This document shows, one piece after another, positions 5,934-6,026 of a stretch of DNA of 6,026 nucleotides. A program made the position numbers and the translations under genes. The notes under the pieces were generated by a model. The model had not been told where the DNA came from. It searched no databases and saw only the letters and a program-made list of their open reading frames with translations. Source of the DNA: Allobrachymonas sp. (GTDB lineage: Bacteria > Pseudomonadota > Gammaproteobacteria > Burkholderiales > Burkholderiaceae_C); assembly GCA_030538335.1 (NCBI GenBank), contig JAUNUE010000116.1, forward strand, positions 1 to 6,026, given 5' to 3'. Position 1 is the stretch's first letter. Each line of letters starts with the position of its first letter.

Positions 5934-5940
5934 AGGAGGT
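5934..5940 (+). promoter_or_regulatory. Strong Shine-Dalgarno site of the right-edge gene
   Basis: AGGAGGT (5934-5940), continuing GA, is a full match to the anti-Shine-Dalgarno sequence and sits 8 bases before the ATG at 5949. It is the strongest ribosome site in the window and fixes the start of the partial gene. Confidence 0.8.
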
Positions 5941-5948
5941 GAACGGTC

Positions 5949-6026
5949 ATGACAGCTACAAAGCAATTGGTGTTGACGGATGCAGGCTTGCCCAGCTCCG
6001 AACGCGCCCTGTTGCAAACCATCATG
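5949..6026 (+). CDS. Unidentified protein, N-terminal fragment
   Basis: Open frame of 26 codons from an ATG with a near-ideal Shine-Dalgarno site, cut by the right edge. The visible residues read MTATKQLVLTDAGLPSSERA then LLQTIM. There is no signal peptide or membrane segment; the segment looks like a short beta strand (LVLT) followed by a helix beginning near PSSERALL. I do not recognise the family. It is not bL19, whose gene usually follows trmD. GC-rich codon use resumes at the start of the frame after the AT-rich gap, which supports real coding. Confidence 0.7.
   Translation, partial: MTATKQLVLTDAGLPSSERALLQTIM

Noticed and set aside
5753..5948. A consensus sigma-70 promoter for the right-edge gene
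   Set aside because: Candidates such as GTGACA (5785-5790) and TACCAT (5850-5855) have poor partner boxes or wrong spacing; none was good enough to list.

Overview
The window is GC-rich, densely coded chromosomal DNA that looks like a betaproteobacterium, most likely Burkholderiales and perhaps close to Comamonadaceae. The assignment rests on three things: the glutathione-dependent formaldehyde genes, the type of RsmB/NOP methyltransferase (starting MHPKDLL), and the style of the RimM and TrmD proteins. It is inferred from protein resemblance alone; no rRNA or marker search was possible.

Layout. Bases 2-2143 (+) hold a formaldehyde-detoxification cluster. It contains the C-terminal 220 residues of S-(hydroxymethyl)glutathione dehydrogenase (frmA/adhC), a small class I SAM-dependent methyltransferase starting 8 bases after it, and S-formylglutathione hydrolase (frmB/fghA). 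Bases 2144-2249 are a short convergent intergenic region with a GGGGAGAGGGG-type palindromic repeat and a terminator hairpin. Bases 2250-3539 (-) encode an RsmB/NOP-family RNA cytosine-C5 methyltransferase. It is divergent from cutA (3602-3982, +), with 62 bases between them.

Bases 4068-5752 (+) are the start of the conserved ribosomal-protein/tRNA-modification operon: rpsP (bS16), rimM (30S maturation factor) and trmD (tRNA m1G37 methyltransferase). A perfect TATAAT box overlapping the cutA stop codon probably drives it, followed by an 80-odd-base leader with a hairpin. A second hairpin with a T-rich tail lies between rpsP and rimM.

The expected fourth gene, rplS (bL19), does not follow trmD. 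TrmD ends early in an unusual tail. It is followed by 196 bases of noticeably more AT-rich non-coding DNA containing a 7-bp-arm dyad, four tandem 7-bp units and a small hairpin. After a strong Shine-Dalgarno sequence comes the start of an unidentified gene running off the right edge. This right end is the least ordinary part of the window. No mobile element, CRISPR array, RNA gene or clearly new system was seen.
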